Made by a program: the position numbers and the translations under genes. From assembly GCF_040438925.1 (NCBI RefSeq), contig NZ_CP159258.1:5851001-5915000 (forward strand): a stretch of 64,000 nt of DNA, read 5' to 3'. The stretch comes from Pseudomonas sp. MYb327. GTDB lineage: Bacteria > Pseudomonadota > Gammaproteobacteria > Pseudomonadales > Pseudomonadaceae. Position 1 is the first letter of the stretch. Each line of letters opens with the position of its first letter. Under the pieces are notes generated by a model. That model worked only from the letters and a program-made list of their open reading frames with translations, was not told where the DNA came from and searched no databases. Below are positions 37,608 through 47,128 of this stretch, in pieces.

Positions 37608-38742
37608 CTTTGATCGCATGCTCTCCAGCGAGGATGTGATGCGTCGACGTGCGACGCTGCTGCAACGTCTGCACATCGACGGCCCGTTGCTGATTTTGCT
37701 GCTGACTCTCGCCGCCGGCAGCCTGTTCGTGCTGTATTCCGCCAGTGGCAAAAGCTGGGATCTCTTGGCCAAGCAAGCCACGTCGTTCGGTATTGGCCTG
37801 GTGTCGATGATCGTCATCGCTCAGTTCGAACCGCGCTTCATGGCCCGCTGGGTGCCGGTTGGCTATGTGATTGGTGTGCTGTTGCTGGTGGTGGTGGACG
37901 TCATGGGGCACAACGCCATGGGCGCTACGCGCTGGATCAACATCCCCGGCGTGATCCGCTTCCAGCCTTCGGAGTTCATGAAGATCCTGATGCCAGCGAC
38001 CATTGCCTGGTACTTGTCAAAACGTACGTTGCCACCGCAGCTCAAGCACGTCGGCATCAGCCTCATGCTGATTGGCATCCCGTTCATTCTGATCGTGCGG
38101 CAACCGGACCTCGGCACTTCGCTGCTGATCCTTGCCGGCGGCGCGTTCGTGTTGTTCATGGGCGGCCTGCGCTGGCGCTGGATTCTCAGCGTGCTTGCCG
38201 CTGCCGTGCCGGTCGCCGTGGCGATGTGGTTCTTCATCATGCACGACTACCAGAAGCAGCGGATCCTGACGTTCCTCGACCCGGAAAGCGATCCGCTGGG
38301 TACTGGCTGGAACATCATTCAGTCGAAGGCAGCCATCGGCTCCGGCGGCGTGTTCGGCAAGGGTTGGTTGCTCGGCACTCAGTCGCACCTGGACTTCCTG
38401 CCGGAAAGCCACACCGACTTCATTATTGCGGTCATGGGCGAAGAGTTCGGTCTGGTGGGCATCTGCGCACTGCTGCTGATCTACCTGCTGTTGATCGGTC
38501 GTGGCCTTGTAATTACTGCTCAGGCCCAGACATTGTTCGGCAAATTGCTGGCAGGCAGCCTGACCATGACGTTTTTTGTATATGTTTTCGTCAACATCGG
38601 TATGGTCAGTGGCCTGTTGCCGGTGGTGGGGGTGCCGTTGCCATTCATTAGCTACGGAGGAACTTCGCTGGTGACGCTGCTGTCAGCGTTTGGGGTTTTG
38701 ATGTCGATCCATACCCATCGCAAGTGGATCGCGCAGGTTTGA
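37600..38742 (+). CDS. rodA: Rod-shape peptidoglycan glycosyltransferase RodA
   Basis: 380 residues from the ATG at 37600 (MNNFDRMLSSEDVMRRR), which overlaps the mrdA stop. It is an SEDS membrane protein with about ten helices. The WINIPGVIRFQPSEFMK and FDFLPESHTDFI-like periplasmic blocks contain the residues needed for glycan polymerisation. It works with PBP2. Confidence 0.96.
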   Translation: MNNFDRMLSSEDVMRRRATLLQRLHIDGPLLILLLTLAAGSLFVLYSASGKSWDLLAKQATSFGIGLVSMIVIAQFEPRFMARWVPVGYVIGVLLLVVVDVMGHNAMGATRWINIPGVIRFQPSEFMKILMPATIAWYLSKRTLPPQLKHVGISLMLIGIPFILIVRQPDLGTSLLILAGGAFVLFMGGLRWRWILSVLAAAVPVAVAMWFFIMHDYQKQRILTFLDPESDPLGTGWNIIQSKAAIGSGGVFGKGWLLGTQSHLDFLPESHTDFIIAVMGEEFGLVGICALLLIYLLLIGRGLVITAQAQTLFGKLLAGSLTMTFFVYVFVNIGMVSGLLPVVGVPLPFISYGGTSLVTLLSAFGVLMSIHTHRKWIAQV

Positions 38743-38759
38743 ATAAGGTGAAGAGTTCA

Positions 38760-39770
38760 ATGCAAGTAATGCGTGGCTGGGCGACTCGATACGCGCCATG
38801 GGTCGGCCTGGTAAGCATCCTTGGCACCGCGCAGGAAGCGTTGGCCGGCGATTACGAGGGCTCGCCACAGGTGGCCGAATTCGTCGGTGAAATGACCCGC
38901 GACTACGGTTTCGCCGGTGAACAGCTGATGGGCGTGTTCCGCGAAGCCGAGCGCAAGCAGTCGATTCTGGACGCGATTTCAAAACCCGCAGAACGGGTCA
39001 AGCAGTGGAACGAATATCGCCCGATGTTCATCACCGATGCGCGCATTGCCCGTGGCGTGGACTTCTGGCGTCAGCACGAGGCGGTCCTGGCGCGTGCCGA
39101 GCAAGAGTACGGTGTGCCGGCCCAGGTAATCGTCTCGATCATCGGCGTTGAGACCTTTTTCGGACGTAATACCGGCAATTTCCGGGTAGTCGATGCTTTA
39201 TCGACCCTGGGTTTCGACTATCCTCCCCGTGCCGAATTTTTCCGCAAGGAATTACGTGAATTCCTGCTGTTGGCCCGTGAAGAGCAGGTTGATCCGTTGA
39301 CCCTCAAAGGTTCCTACGCCGGTGCCATGGGCTTGCCACAGTTCATGCCGAGCAGCTTTCGCGCCTATGCGGTGGATTTCGACGGTGACGGCCACATCAA
39401 TATCTGGACCAATCCGGACGATGCCATTGGCAGCGTTGCCAGTTACTTCAAACGTCACGGCTGGGTCGCCGGTGAGCCGGTAGTCAGTCGCGCCGATGTA
39501 CGCGGCGATCAGGCGGATGAAGGTTTGACCACGGGCATCGAGCCGACTAAAACCGTCGGAGAGTTGCGGGCTCTGGGCTGGTCAAGTCATGATGCGCTGC
39601 GCGATGATATGCCGGTTACCGCTTTCCGGCTGGAAGGCGACAATGGCCCCGAATACTGGATGGGCCTGAAGAATTTTTACGCAATCACGCGTTATAACCG
39701 CAGCGTGATGTACGCCATGGCTGTACATCAACTGTCTGAACAGCTGGTCCAAGCACGGGGCGTCAAGTAA
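38760..39770 (+). CDS. mltB: Membrane-bound lytic transglycosylase B
   Basis: 336 residues from the ATG at 38760, supported by the purine-rich site AAGGTGAAGAG. A hydrophobic leader ends near ALAGDYEG; no lipobox is seen, unlike E. coli MltB. The family catalytic glutamate is in IIGVETFFGRNTG, with YAGAMGLPQFMPSSFRAYAVDFDGDG downstream. It cleaves glycan strands to 1,6-anhydro products. rlpA starts one base over its stop. Confidence 0.95.
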   Translation: MQVMRGWATRYAPWVGLVSILGTAQEALAGDYEGSPQVAEFVGEMTRDYGFAGEQLMGVFREAERKQSILDAISKPAERVKQWNEYRPMFITDARIARGVDFWRQHEAVLARAEQEYGVPAQVIVSIIGVETFFGRNTGNFRVVDALSTLGFDYPPRAEFFRKELREFLLLAREEQVDPLTLKGSYAGAMGLPQFMPSSFRAYAVDFDGDGHINIWTNPDDAIGSVASYFKRHGWVAGEPVVSRADVRGDQADEGLTTGIEPTKTVGELRALGWSSHDALRDDMPVTAFRLEGDNGPEYWMGLKNFYAITRYNRSVMYAMAVHQLSEQLVQARGVK

Positions 39771-40774
39771 TGCGGGCATTGCCTATGAATAAACCCCTGA
39801 AGCTGATGGCATTGGCCGCGCTGGCAGTGCTGGTCGCCAGTTGCTCGACCAGTCGCGCGCCGACACAGAAATCCACCACCGCCGTGCGCTCGGCGCCGGG
39901 GCTGGACATCAACCGTGCCCACAAGGATGGCGCGCCATGGTGGGACGTCGATGTATCGCGTATCCCGGATGCCACGCCGACCCTGCACACCGGCCCGTAC
40001 AAGGCCAACCCGTACACCGTGCTGGGCAAGACGTACTTCCCGCTTCAGGAGTCCAAGACCTACGTGCAGTCAGGCACTGCCTCCTGGTACGGCACCAAGT
40101 TCCACGGTCAGAACACCGCCAACGGCGAAGTGTATGACTTGTACGGCATGAGCGCCGCGCACAAGACTTTGCCACTGCCAAGTTACGTTCGGGTGACTAA
40201 CCTGGACAACAACAGGACAGTTATCCTGCGGGTCAACGACCGTGGTCCGTTCTATTCGGACCGGATCATCGATTTGTCCTATGCCGCGGCCAAGAAACTT
40301 GGCTATGCCGAAACCGGCACGGCGCGGGTCAAGGTCGAAGGTATCGATCCGCAGCAATGGTGGGCAGCCAAGGGCCGTCCGGCGCCTTTGATGCTCAACG
40401 AGCCGCAAGTCGCGCAGAATAGCGCCCCGGTGATCACGGCTTCGGCCGGTACGGTCGAGCAATGGACGCCACCGCCGCAGCAACACGCCGCCGCTGTTGT
40501 GCCTGTTCAGATCGATACAAAAAAACCATCCACAGCAGCCTCTGGCCAGTACCTTCAGGTGGGCGCGTTCGCCAACCCGGACGCTGCCGAACTGCTGAGA
40601 TCCAAGCTCAGCGGGATGGTGAGCGCCCCGGTGTTCATCAGCTCGATCGTGCGCAATCAACAAACGCTGCATCGGGTACGCCTGGGGCCGATTGGTTCGC
40701 CGGGTGAAATACAGCAAGTGCAGAACAGTGTGCGCCTGGCCAATCTTGGTTCGCCGAGCGTGGTCACCGAGTAA
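39770..40774 (+). CDS. rlpA: RlpA septal lytic transglycosylase with SPOR domain
   Basis: 334 residues from the ATG at 39770; an ATG at 39785 is equally possible. The lipobox LVASC gives an outer-membrane lipoprotein. The double-psi beta-barrel core spans GTASWYGTKFHGQNTANGE to RVNDRGPF. A SPOR domain (about 260-330) binds denuded septal glycan. In P. aeruginosa RlpA cleaves stem-less glycan, and Pro/Gln-rich linkers join its two parts. Confidence 0.95.
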   Translation: MRALPMNKPLKLMALAALAVLVASCSTSRAPTQKSTTAVRSAPGLDINRAHKDGAPWWDVDVSRIPDATPTLHTGPYKANPYTVLGKTYFPLQESKTYVQSGTASWYGTKFHGQNTANGEVYDLYGMSAAHKTLPLPSYVRVTNLDNNRTVILRVNDRGPFYSDRIIDLSYAAAKKLGYAETGTARVKVEGIDPQQWWAAKGRPAPLMLNEPQVAQNSAPVITASAGTVEQWTPPPQQHAAAVVPVQIDTKKPSTAASGQYLQVGAFANPDAAELLRSKLSGMVSAPVFISSIVRNQQTLHRVRLGPIGSPGEIQQVQNSVRLANLGSPSVVTE

Positions 40775-40955
40775 TACGTAGGACTTGTTTGACGGTTCAT
40801 CTGCGGTCGGGGATGAACCAGGTTGTTGGCTCGTCGAAGAACAAAAGCCCGGCAAGGGTTGCAGAGTGAACGACTGAACACGCGATAACCCGTTAGAGGT
40901 TATTTGATTAGTTTTTGCCTTCGGGCAAGTTTCCATTAGCGATTTCGAGAGACGG

Positions 40956-42113
40956 ATGAACATCACCACCTTTGCCAAACGCCTGTGCCTTCTAGTCCCG
41001 CTGCTCCTCTCGCCTGCCGCATTCGCGGTCGAGATGATGCCGTCGCCACCGCAACTGGCCGCCAAGGCCTACGTGCTCATGGACGCCAGCAGCGGCAACG
41101 TGCTGGTCGAAAACAATGGTGACCAGCGTCTGCCGCCAGCCAGTCTGACCAAGCTGATGACGGCTTACATCGCGACCCTGGAAATCCGTCGTGGCCAGAT
41201 CGGTGAAAACGATCCGGTAACCGTGAGCGAAAACGCCTGGCGTACCGGCGGTTCGCGGATGTTCATCAAGGTCGGCTCGCAAGTGACTGTCAGCGACCTG
41301 CTGCACGGCATCATCATCCAGTCGGGCAACGACGCCAGTGTTGCGCTCTCCGAGCACATCGCCGGCAGCGAAGACGCGTTCGCCGACATGATGAACAAAA
41401 CCGTTGGCGACCTGGGCATGACCAACAGCCACTTCATGAACCCGACCGGCCTGCCGAACCCTGAGCACTACTCGTCGGCTCACGACATGGCTGTGCTGGC
41501 TCGCGCGATCATCCACGAAGATCCGGCTCACTACGCGATCTACTCGCAGAAAGAGTTCTTCTGGAACGGCATCAAGCAACCTAACCGCAACCTGCTGCTG
41601 TGGCGCGACAAGACTGTCGACGGCTTGAAAACCGGCCACACCGACGAAGCAGGCTACTGCATGGTGTCTTCGGCCGTGCGTGATGGCATGCGCCTGATCG
41701 CCGTGGTGTTCGGCACCAACAGTGAAGTGGCTCGCGCCGCCGAGACCCAGAAGCTGCTGACTTACGGTTTCCGTTTCTTCGAAACCCAGACCTTCTACCA
41801 GAAGGGCGCCGAGCTGGCTCAGGCTCCTGTCTGGAAAGGTGCGACCAATCAAGTCAAAGCCGGCCTGGCTGAAGACCTGACCATGACCCTGCCGAAAGGC
41901 CAGCTGAAAAAGCTTGCTGCCAGCATGACCATGAACCCGCAACTGGTTGCGCCAATCGCCAAGGGCGACGTGATCGGTAAAGTCGAAGTCAAACTGGACG
42001 ACAAAGTGGTGCACAGCGCCGACCTGATCGCTCTGGATGGCGTCGAAGAGGGTGGTATCTTCCGCCGCATGTGGGATAGCATCCGTCTATTCTTCTACGG
42101 CTTGTTCAACTGA
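40956..42113 (+). CDS. dacA: D-alanyl-D-alanine carboxypeptidase (PBP5/6 type)
   Basis: 385 residues with a signal peptide (LLLSPAAFA). SxxK is SLTK at Ser63, SxN is SGNDASVALSEH, and KTG is in DGLKTGHTDEAG. The beta-rich C-terminal domain and a final amphipathic helix (IRLFFYGLFN) anchor it to the inner membrane. It trims the terminal D-Ala of pentapeptides. It lies 181 bases after rlpA, so it may have its own promoter. Confidence 0.96.
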   Translation: MNITTFAKRLCLLVPLLLSPAAFAVEMMPSPPQLAAKAYVLMDASSGNVLVENNGDQRLPPASLTKLMTAYIATLEIRRGQIGENDPVTVSENAWRTGGSRMFIKVGSQVTVSDLLHGIIIQSGNDASVALSEHIAGSEDAFADMMNKTVGDLGMTNSHFMNPTGLPNPEHYSSAHDMAVLARAIIHEDPAHYAIYSQKEFFWNGIKQPNRNLLLWRDKTVDGLKTGHTDEAGYCMVSSAVRDGMRLIAVVFGTNSEVARAAETQKLLTYGFRFFETQTFYQKGAELAQAPVWKGATNQVKAGLAEDLTMTLPKGQLKKLAASMTMNPQLVAPIAKGDVIGKVEVKLDDKVVHSADLIALDGVEEGGIFRRMWDSIRLFFYGLFN

Positions 42114-42131
42114 TAGTGTGCACCTGCATGG

Positions 42132-42154
42132 CCCCGCGCTCATCCGGCGTGGGG
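42132..42154 (+). terminator. Weak hairpin between dacA and ybeD
   Basis: CCCCGCGC pairs with GCGTGGGG (one G-U) around a TCATCCG loop. No proper T-run follows, so it may attenuate rather than stop transcription. Confidence 0.35.
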
Positions 42155-42197
42155 TTATGCCCGTCGCCACGGCTTACGCTTACGAGGCCGTTACGCC

Positions 42198-42473
42198 ATG
42201 ACCGATACCGAAGTAAAGGCGCCTAAGATCGAATTCCCCAACGTTGATTACCCGGTTAAGGTGATCAGCGATACCGGCGTAGGCAACAAAGACAAGATCA
42301 TCGAGATCGTCAAGAAACACGCGACGATCAACCATGACCGTGTGGATGAGCGCCAAAGCACCAACGGCAAATACACCACTATTCAGTTGCACATCGTCGC
42401 CACCGACCAGGACCAGCTGTACAACATTAACAGCGAACTGCGGGCTACCGGCTTCGTGCACATGGTGCTGTGA
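42198..42473 (+). CDS. ybeD: YbeD/DUF493 family protein
   Basis: 91 residues with a ferredoxin-like ACT-type fold. Family blocks are [16 protein letters not shown] and [36 protein letters not shown]. It sits between dacA and lipB in nearly all gamma-proteobacteria, so a link with lipoylation or envelope control has been suggested, without proof. The stop overlaps the lipB ATG (TGATG). Confidence 0.95.
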   Translation: MTDTEVKAPKIEFPNVDYPVKVISDTGVGNKDKIIEIVKKHATINHDRVDERQSTNGKYTTIQLHIVATDQDQLYNINSELRATGFVHMVL

Positions 42474-43120
42474 TGTCTGGCACGCTGGGCTTTCGCGAGC
42501 TCGGCCAGATGGCTTACGAGCCGGTCTGGCATGCCATGCAGCGCTTTACCAACGAACGCGGCAGCGATGCCGCCGACGAGATCTGGCTGGTCGAACACGC
42601 GCCGGTTTTTACCCAAGGTCAGGCCGGCAAGGCCGAACACTTGTTGCTGCCGGGAGATATTCCGGTGGTGCAAGTCGATCGCGGTGGTCAGGTGACGTAT
42701 CACGGGCCCGGGCAACTGGTGGCTTATCTGCTGCTGGATGTGCGCAAGCTGGGATTTGGCGTGCGCGACCTGGTGAGCCGTATGGAGTCGTGCCTGATCG
42801 AGCTGCTCTCCAGCTATGGCGTGACTGCGGCGGCCAAGCCGGATGCGCCGGGTGTCTACGTCGATGGCGCGAAAATCGCTTCCCTGGGTCTGCGGATCCG
42901 CCACGGTTGTTCCTTTCATGGCCTGGCCCTGAACGTGGACATGAACCTGGAACCGTTTCGACGGATTAATCCCTGCGGCTACGCCGGGCTGGCGATGACC
43001 CAGCTGAGCGATCATGCAGGATCGATTGAATTTGCCGAGGTAAGTGCCCGGCTGCGCGCGCAGCTCGTCAAACACCTCGACTATGCTGAGCAGACGACCC
43101 TAACGGGCGGAATCGACTGA
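42473..43120 (+). CDS. lipB: Octanoyltransferase
   Basis: 215 residues from the ATG overlapping the ybeD stop; a GTG one codon earlier is a minor alternative. Motifs are [21 protein letters not shown], the [22 protein letters not shown] lysine block and [13 protein letters not shown] with the catalytic cysteine. It transfers octanoate from ACP to lipoyl domains. Confidence 0.97.
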   Translation: MSGTLGFRELGQMAYEPVWHAMQRFTNERGSDAADEIWLVEHAPVFTQGQAGKAEHLLLPGDIPVVQVDRGGQVTYHGPGQLVAYLLLDVRKLGFGVRDLVSRMESCLIELLSSYGVTAAAKPDAPGVYVDGAKIASLGLRIRHGCSFHGLALNVDMNLEPFRRINPCGYAGLAMTQLSDHAGSIEFAEVSARLRAQLVKHLDYAEQTTLTGGID

Positions 43121-43121
43121 T

Positions 43122-44144
43122 ATGACTACTGATGCAGTGCAAACCATGATCCCGACGCAGGATGTCACCGAGCGTCCGGCCCCGCGTGCCAAGGTTGAAG
43201 CCGGCGTAAAGCTGCGCGGCGCCGAGAAGGTTGCACGCATCCCGGTGAAGATCATTCCGACCACTGAACTGCCGAAAAAGCCTGACTGGATTCGTGTGCG
43301 CATTCCGGTGTCTCCGGAAGTCGACCGCATCAAGGCGCTGTTGCGCAAACATAAGCTGCACAGTGTCTGCGAAGAAGCCTCCTGCCCGAACCTGGGCGAG
43401 TGCTTCTCCGGTGGCACCGCGACCTTCATGATCATGGGTGACATCTGCACCCGTCGCTGCCCGTTCTGCGACGTCGGTCACGGTCGGCCGAAACCACTGG
43501 ACGTCAACGAGCCGGAAAGCCTGGCCATCGCCATTGCCGACTTGCGCCTGAAGTACGTGGTGATCACCTCGGTAGACCGCGACGACCTGCGTGATGGCGG
43601 TGCCCAGCACTTTGCCGACTGCATCCGCGAAATCCGCAAGCTGTCGCCGAACGTGCAGCTCGAAACCCTGGTTCCGGATTACCGTGGCCGCATGGACATT
43701 GCCCTGGAAATCACCGCCGCTGAGCCACCGGATGTGTTCAACCACAACCTGGAAACCGTACCGCGCCTGTACAAGGCTGCGCGTCCGGGTTCGGATTACC
43801 AGTGGTCGCTGACCCTGCTGCAACGCTTCAAGCAGATGATGCCGCACATTCCGACCAAGTCCGGCCTGATGCTGGGTCTGGGCGAGACCGACGACGAAGT
43901 GATTGAAGTCATGAAGCGCATGCGCGAACACGACATCGATATGCTGACCCTGGGTCAATACCTGCAACCGTCCCGCAGTCACTTGCCGGTGCAGCGTTTC
44001 GTGCATCCGGACACCTTCGCCTGGTTCGCCGAGGAAGGTTACAAAATGGGCTTCAAGAACGTCGCTTCCGGCCCTCTTGTACGTTCGTCGTACCACGCTG
44101 ACGAGCAGGCGAAGCTGGTCAAGGCCGAGCTGATGTCGTCCTGA
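43122..44144 (+). CDS. lipA: Lipoyl synthase
   Basis: 340 residues. Radical-SAM cysteines are in [13 protein letters not shown], and the auxiliary cluster is in [12 protein letters not shown]. It inserts two sulfurs into octanoylated E2 and H proteins. It follows lipB after one base. A strong intrinsic terminator lies 18 bases after the stop, closing the proA-lipA run. Confidence 0.97.
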   Translation: MTTDAVQTMIPTQDVTERPAPRAKVEAGVKLRGAEKVARIPVKIIPTTELPKKPDWIRVRIPVSPEVDRIKALLRKHKLHSVCEEASCPNLGECFSGGTATFMIMGDICTRRCPFCDVGHGRPKPLDVNEPESLAIAIADLRLKYVVITSVDRDDLRDGGAQHFADCIREIRKLSPNVQLETLVPDYRGRMDIALEITAAEPPDVFNHNLETVPRLYKAARPGSDYQWSLTLLQRFKQMMPHIPTKSGLMLGLGETDDEVIEVMKRMREHDIDMLTLGQYLQPSRSHLPVQRFVHPDTFAWFAEEGYKMGFKNVASGPLVRSSYHADEQAKLVKAELMSS

Positions 44145-44162
44145 TCCACGGCGCGACATGAA

Positions 44163-44201
44163 AACGCCCGCACGGCTTTAGGCCTTGCGGGCGTTTTTTT
44201 G
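44163..44201 (+). terminator. lipA: Intrinsic terminator after lipA
   Basis: The perfect 10-bp stem AACGCCCGCA / TGCGGGCGTT (44163-44172 and 44186-44195) has a 13-base loop and is followed by a T-run. Confidence 0.92.
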
Positions 44202-44314
44202 TCCTGGATACGACAACTACCGTATTTTTTGTAATCACCTGGACAACAAACCCTCTTCTGTTTATTCCCGTTCCTGATTACTGTGTGCAGAGGTTTTACG
44301 CCAGGGAGATATGG

Positions 44315-45262
44315 ATGACCGCTCGACCGACCCACACCCTTTGCCCTCATGCACCGGTCCCGCTATTGCCGTCAGAAGGGCAGATTGGCGTTATTGCACC
44401 GGCCGGTCCCGCTGCGCTGGACACTCGCAAAGCCGTGCAATGGATGCGCGCGCGGGGCTATTCGCTGAAAGTGTTTCCAGGCGTCTATGAGACAAGTGGC
44501 TACCTGGCGGGTAGTGATGAAGTGCGACTCAATGACTTGCATGCCGCCTTCGCCGACAGTGAGGTCGATGCGATCATCTGCCTGCGCGGGGGTTATGGCA
44601 CGCCACGACTGCTCGACCAAATCGACTTCGATCTGCTGCGCAACAACGCCAAGCCTTTCATCGGTTACAGCGATATCACCGCGTTGCACCTGGCAATCAG
44701 CCGCTACGCCGGCTTCGTGACGTTCCACGGTCCGCTACTCAACGCCGATTTGTTGGGAAACCGCCAGCCGCCCACCGAGTTTTCTTTCTTCAACATGCTG
44801 AGTGGAGAAGTGAAGGCGGGTAGTGTTCTCGCGCACCCGAAGGCTTACCCGTTGACCACTATCGAGCCCGGCATCGCCCATGGGCGCTTGTTGGGGGGCA
44901 ATCTGTCGATGATCGCCGCGACCATGGGCACGCCTTACGAGATCGATGCCGAAGGCGTGATCCTGTTTATCGAAGACATCAACGAGCCGCTGTATCGCAT
45001 CGACCGATTGCTGACCCATCTGCGGCTGGCTGGCACGCTGCACAAGCTGCGGGGCGTACTGGTGGGGGATGTGGCGGGTGTAGAAGTGACGGCGCTGGAG
45101 CGATTGCTCAAGCAGACGTTCGAGCCGTTGCAGATTCCGGTGCTGTCGGGGTGGCGCAGCGGGCATTGCGACCCGAACCTGACTTTGCCGATGGGGGCGT
45201 TAGTGAGGCTGGATGCGGGGAGTAAGGAATTGGTGTTGGAGCAGGATGTTGTTACCCGGTAA
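44315..45262 (+). CDS. ldcA: Muramoyltetrapeptide carboxypeptidase (LD-carboxypeptidase, S66)
   Basis: 315 residues from the ATG at 44315, just after the site AGGGAG; ten codons upstream are not supported. S66 motifs include IAPAGPAALDTRKA, RGGYGTPRLLDQID, FIGYSDITALH with the nucleophilic serine region, and HGRLLGGNLSMIAATMGTPY. It removes the terminal D-Ala of tetrapeptides during wall recycling, complementing mpl in this window. Confidence 0.93.
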   Translation: MTARPTHTLCPHAPVPLLPSEGQIGVIAPAGPAALDTRKAVQWMRARGYSLKVFPGVYETSGYLAGSDEVRLNDLHAAFADSEVDAIICLRGGYGTPRLLDQIDFDLLRNNAKPFIGYSDITALHLAISRYAGFVTFHGPLLNADLLGNRQPPTEFSFFNMLSGEVKAGSVLAHPKAYPLTTIEPGIAHGRLLGGNLSMIAATMGTPYEIDAEGVILFIEDINEPLYRIDRLLTHLRLAGTLHKLRGVLVGDVAGVEVTALERLLKQTFEPLQIPVLSGWRSGHCDPNLTLPMGALVRLDAGSKELVLEQDVVTR

Positions 45263-45269
45263 ATAGCAA

Positions 45270-45345
45270 AAAAGATCGCAGCCTGCGGCAGCTCCTACAG
45301 GGATTCGTGTTCCTCTGTAGGAGCTGCCGCAGGCTGCGATCTTTT
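45270..45345. repeat. Perfect 31-bp inverted repeat (REPIN) between convergent ldcA and a transglycosylase gene
   Basis: The arms 45270-45300 and 45315-45345 match in every base; key segment GCAGCCTGCGGCAGCTCC. The loop has 14 bases. It is also long enough, with its flanking A and T runs, to act as a bidirectional terminator. Confidence 0.9.
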
Positions 45346-45349
45346 GCTT

Positions 45350-46672
45350 TTAACGGTTACGCAGGCCTTCCAGCAACTTATGCGTTGGATAACCATCCGC
45401 CGGCCAGCCAAATGATTGCTGGGCGCTGCGGATCGCCTTGCGCGTATTGGCGCCGATGATGCCGTCGGCGTTGCCCGCGTCGTAGTGCTGGGCGCTCAGC
45501 AGGTTTTGCAATTCAATCCGCTCGGTGCGGCTCAACGGCAAATCATCTTTCGGCCAGGTGCCGCTGATCAGGCCCCCGCCGTTGAAACGCTCGGACAACA
45601 GGCTCACCGCCAGGGCGTATGAAGACGAGTTGTTGTACTTGAGGATCGCCCGGAAGTTGTCGAGTACCAGGAACGCCGGACCACGATAACCGGCCGGCAG
45701 CAGCAACGCTGCGGAGAGTTGCTCGGTGCCTGGCGGAACTTGGCCGCCGTCAGGCATCATCACGCCCAGTTGCCGCCACTCGGCGACACTCTTGCGGATC
45801 GTGCCATCGGCCAGCACGTAGTTGAAGCTGCTTGGCAGTTGCACTTCGAAGCCCCACGGCTGGCCTTTCTGCCAGCCGGAGCTTTGCAGGTAGTGCGCGG
45901 TCGAGGCCAGCGCATCAGCGGTGCTGCCCCAGATATCGCGCCGACCGTCACCATCGAAGTCCACTGCGTGAGTGTTGTAGGTGGTAGGAATAAATTGGGT
46001 CTGGCCCATGGCGCCAGCCCAGGAGCCAAGCATTTTCTCGGGTTCGATATCGCCTTGCTGCAGGATCTGCAGGGCGGCGATCAATTGCGCGTGGGCGAAA
46101 CCGGGACGCCGGCCTTCGTAGGCCAGGGTCGCCAACGAATTGATCACCGACTTGCTGCCCTGGAACTGGCCGAAATTACTCTCCATGCCCCACACCGCGA
46201 CCAATGCCTGACGGTCGACACCATAGCGCTGTTCGATGCTTTGCAGAATGCCATCGTATTGGCTGACCAGCGCCTGGCCTTTGCGAACCCGCAGGGGGGA
46301 CAGCGCGCCATCGAGGTATTCCCACACCGGTTTTGCGAATTCCGGTTGGCTGCGGTCGGCGCGGATCACGCTCGGGTCAAAGCTGACATTGGCAAAGGCC
46401 CGGTCGAACAGATCGGCCCGGATGCCGGCCGCGAGGGCGTCCTTGCGGAAACCTGCCTGCCATTCGGCGAAGGTTTGAGTCGGCTGGATATCGAGGTTTT
46501 CGCCGTTTGGAACCACAGGCGGGATGACCGCTGGAGCGGTGGCGACGGGAAGTGACTGAATCGGCTGGGCGTCGGCGGCGGTGGGTTTTTCCGCGCAGGC
46601 GACTAGCAATATGAGGCTGGAGGCAGCAATCAATTGGCGCACGGGCCAACGATGGGAAAGACTAAAGGGCAT
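45350..46672 (-). CDS. Lytic murein transglycosylase, MltB fold plus peptidoglycan-binding domain
   Basis: 440 residues from the ATG at 46672. The lipobox LLVAC makes it a lipoprotein. The SLT/MltB core has the catalytic Glu in AVWGMESNFGQFQG and GAMGQTQFIPTTYNTHAVDFDGDG. The C-terminus (about 385-440) is a PG_binding_1 domain (IIGANTRKAIRSAQQSFGWPADGYP). It is a second MltB-type enzyme besides mltB at 38.8 kb. The first ATG in frame (46729) has no signal peptide and is rejected. Confidence 0.95.
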   Translation of the reverse strand: MPFSLSHRWPVRQLIAASSLILLVACAEKPTAADAQPIQSLPVATAPAVIPPVVPNGENLDIQPTQTFAEWQAGFRKDALAAGIRADLFDRAFANVSFDPSVIRADRSQPEFAKPVWEYLDGALSPLRVRKGQALVSQYDGILQSIEQRYGVDRQALVAVWGMESNFGQFQGSKSVINSLATLAYEGRRPGFAHAQLIAALQILQQGDIEPEKMLGSWAGAMGQTQFIPTTYNTHAVDFDGDGRRDIWGSTADALASTAHYLQSSGWQKGQPWGFEVQLPSSFNYVLADGTIRKSVAEWRQLGVMMPDGGQVPPGTEQLSAALLLPAGYRGPAFLVLDNFRAILKYNNSSSYALAVSLLSERFNGGGLISGTWPKDDLPLSRTERIELQNLLSAQHYDAGNADGIIGANTRKAIRSAQQSFGWPADGYPTHKLLEGLRNR

Positions 46673-46734
46673 GCACGGGTCCAGGAAATACGTATCAAGT
46701 ACAGACCTTAACATGTTGAGCGTTCGCATGCCTT

Positions 46735-46899
46735 TCAGGCTGCCAGAAAGTAAGAAGCCTCCCAGCTATTAGACTGGAAGGCTTCGCGGCGGTAGCTGAC
46801 TTTGCCTTTGCCGGCTCGTTCCTGACGGCTGCGGAACAGTGGCTGGGCGATGATGGATTTGGCCTTGTTGGGGCCGTGTTTGGACGGCTTTTTGCTCAT
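46735..46899 (-). CDS. arfA: Alternative ribosome-rescue factor A
   Basis: 54 residues, too short for ordinary ORF cut-offs. The sequence matches ArfA: AQPLFRSRQERAGKGKVSYRR followed by SNSWEAS, near the family consensus PLFRxRxExxKGKGSYxRK...WEAS. ArfA brings release factor 2 to stalled ribosomes when tmRNA fails. The last part of the gene encodes a stable RNA hairpin (see 46754-46785) that would cut or stop the transcript before the stop codon, the classic tmRNA-controlled design. Assignment by motif. Confidence 0.88.
   Translation of the reverse strand: MSKKPSKHGPNKAKSIIAQPLFRSRQERAGKGKVSYRREAFQSNSWEASYFLAA
46754..46785 (-). promoter_or_regulatory. arfA: Hairpin inside the arfA reading frame
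   Basis: In the RNA, GAAGCCUUCCAG (codons 39-42) pairs with CUGGGAGGCUUC (codons 46-49), 12 pairs with one G-U and an 8-base loop. UUACUUUCU follows. Cleavage or termination here yields a stop-less mRNA that tmRNA tags for decay. Confidence 0.75.
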
Positions 46900-46990
46900 G
46901 ATGATCTCTCGCAATTGAGGGTTTTTTGCGGGGTAAATCTTCGGCTGAAGTTGGGGTTCTGTCCAGCCCCACGATGTGTAGGAATGCTGA

Positions 46991-47124
46991 TTTGTGGCGA
47001 GGGAGCTTGCTCCCGTTCGGCTGCGAAGCAGTCGTAAACTTGTAAGCGCGTTTGACAGAAAATGCTCGGCGTCTGGTTGGGGTTGCTTCGTAACCCAGCG
47101 GGAGCAAGCTCCCTTGCCACAAAA
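46991..47124. repeat. REPIN between arfA and holA
   Basis: GGCGAGGGAGCTTGCTCCCG (in 46991-47015) and its inverse (47097-47123) flank an 80-base centre that includes GCTGCGAAGCAGTCGTAAAC, a block shared with the repeats near 59.0 and 62.8 kb. Confidence 0.85.
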
Positions 47125-47128
47125 AGCC

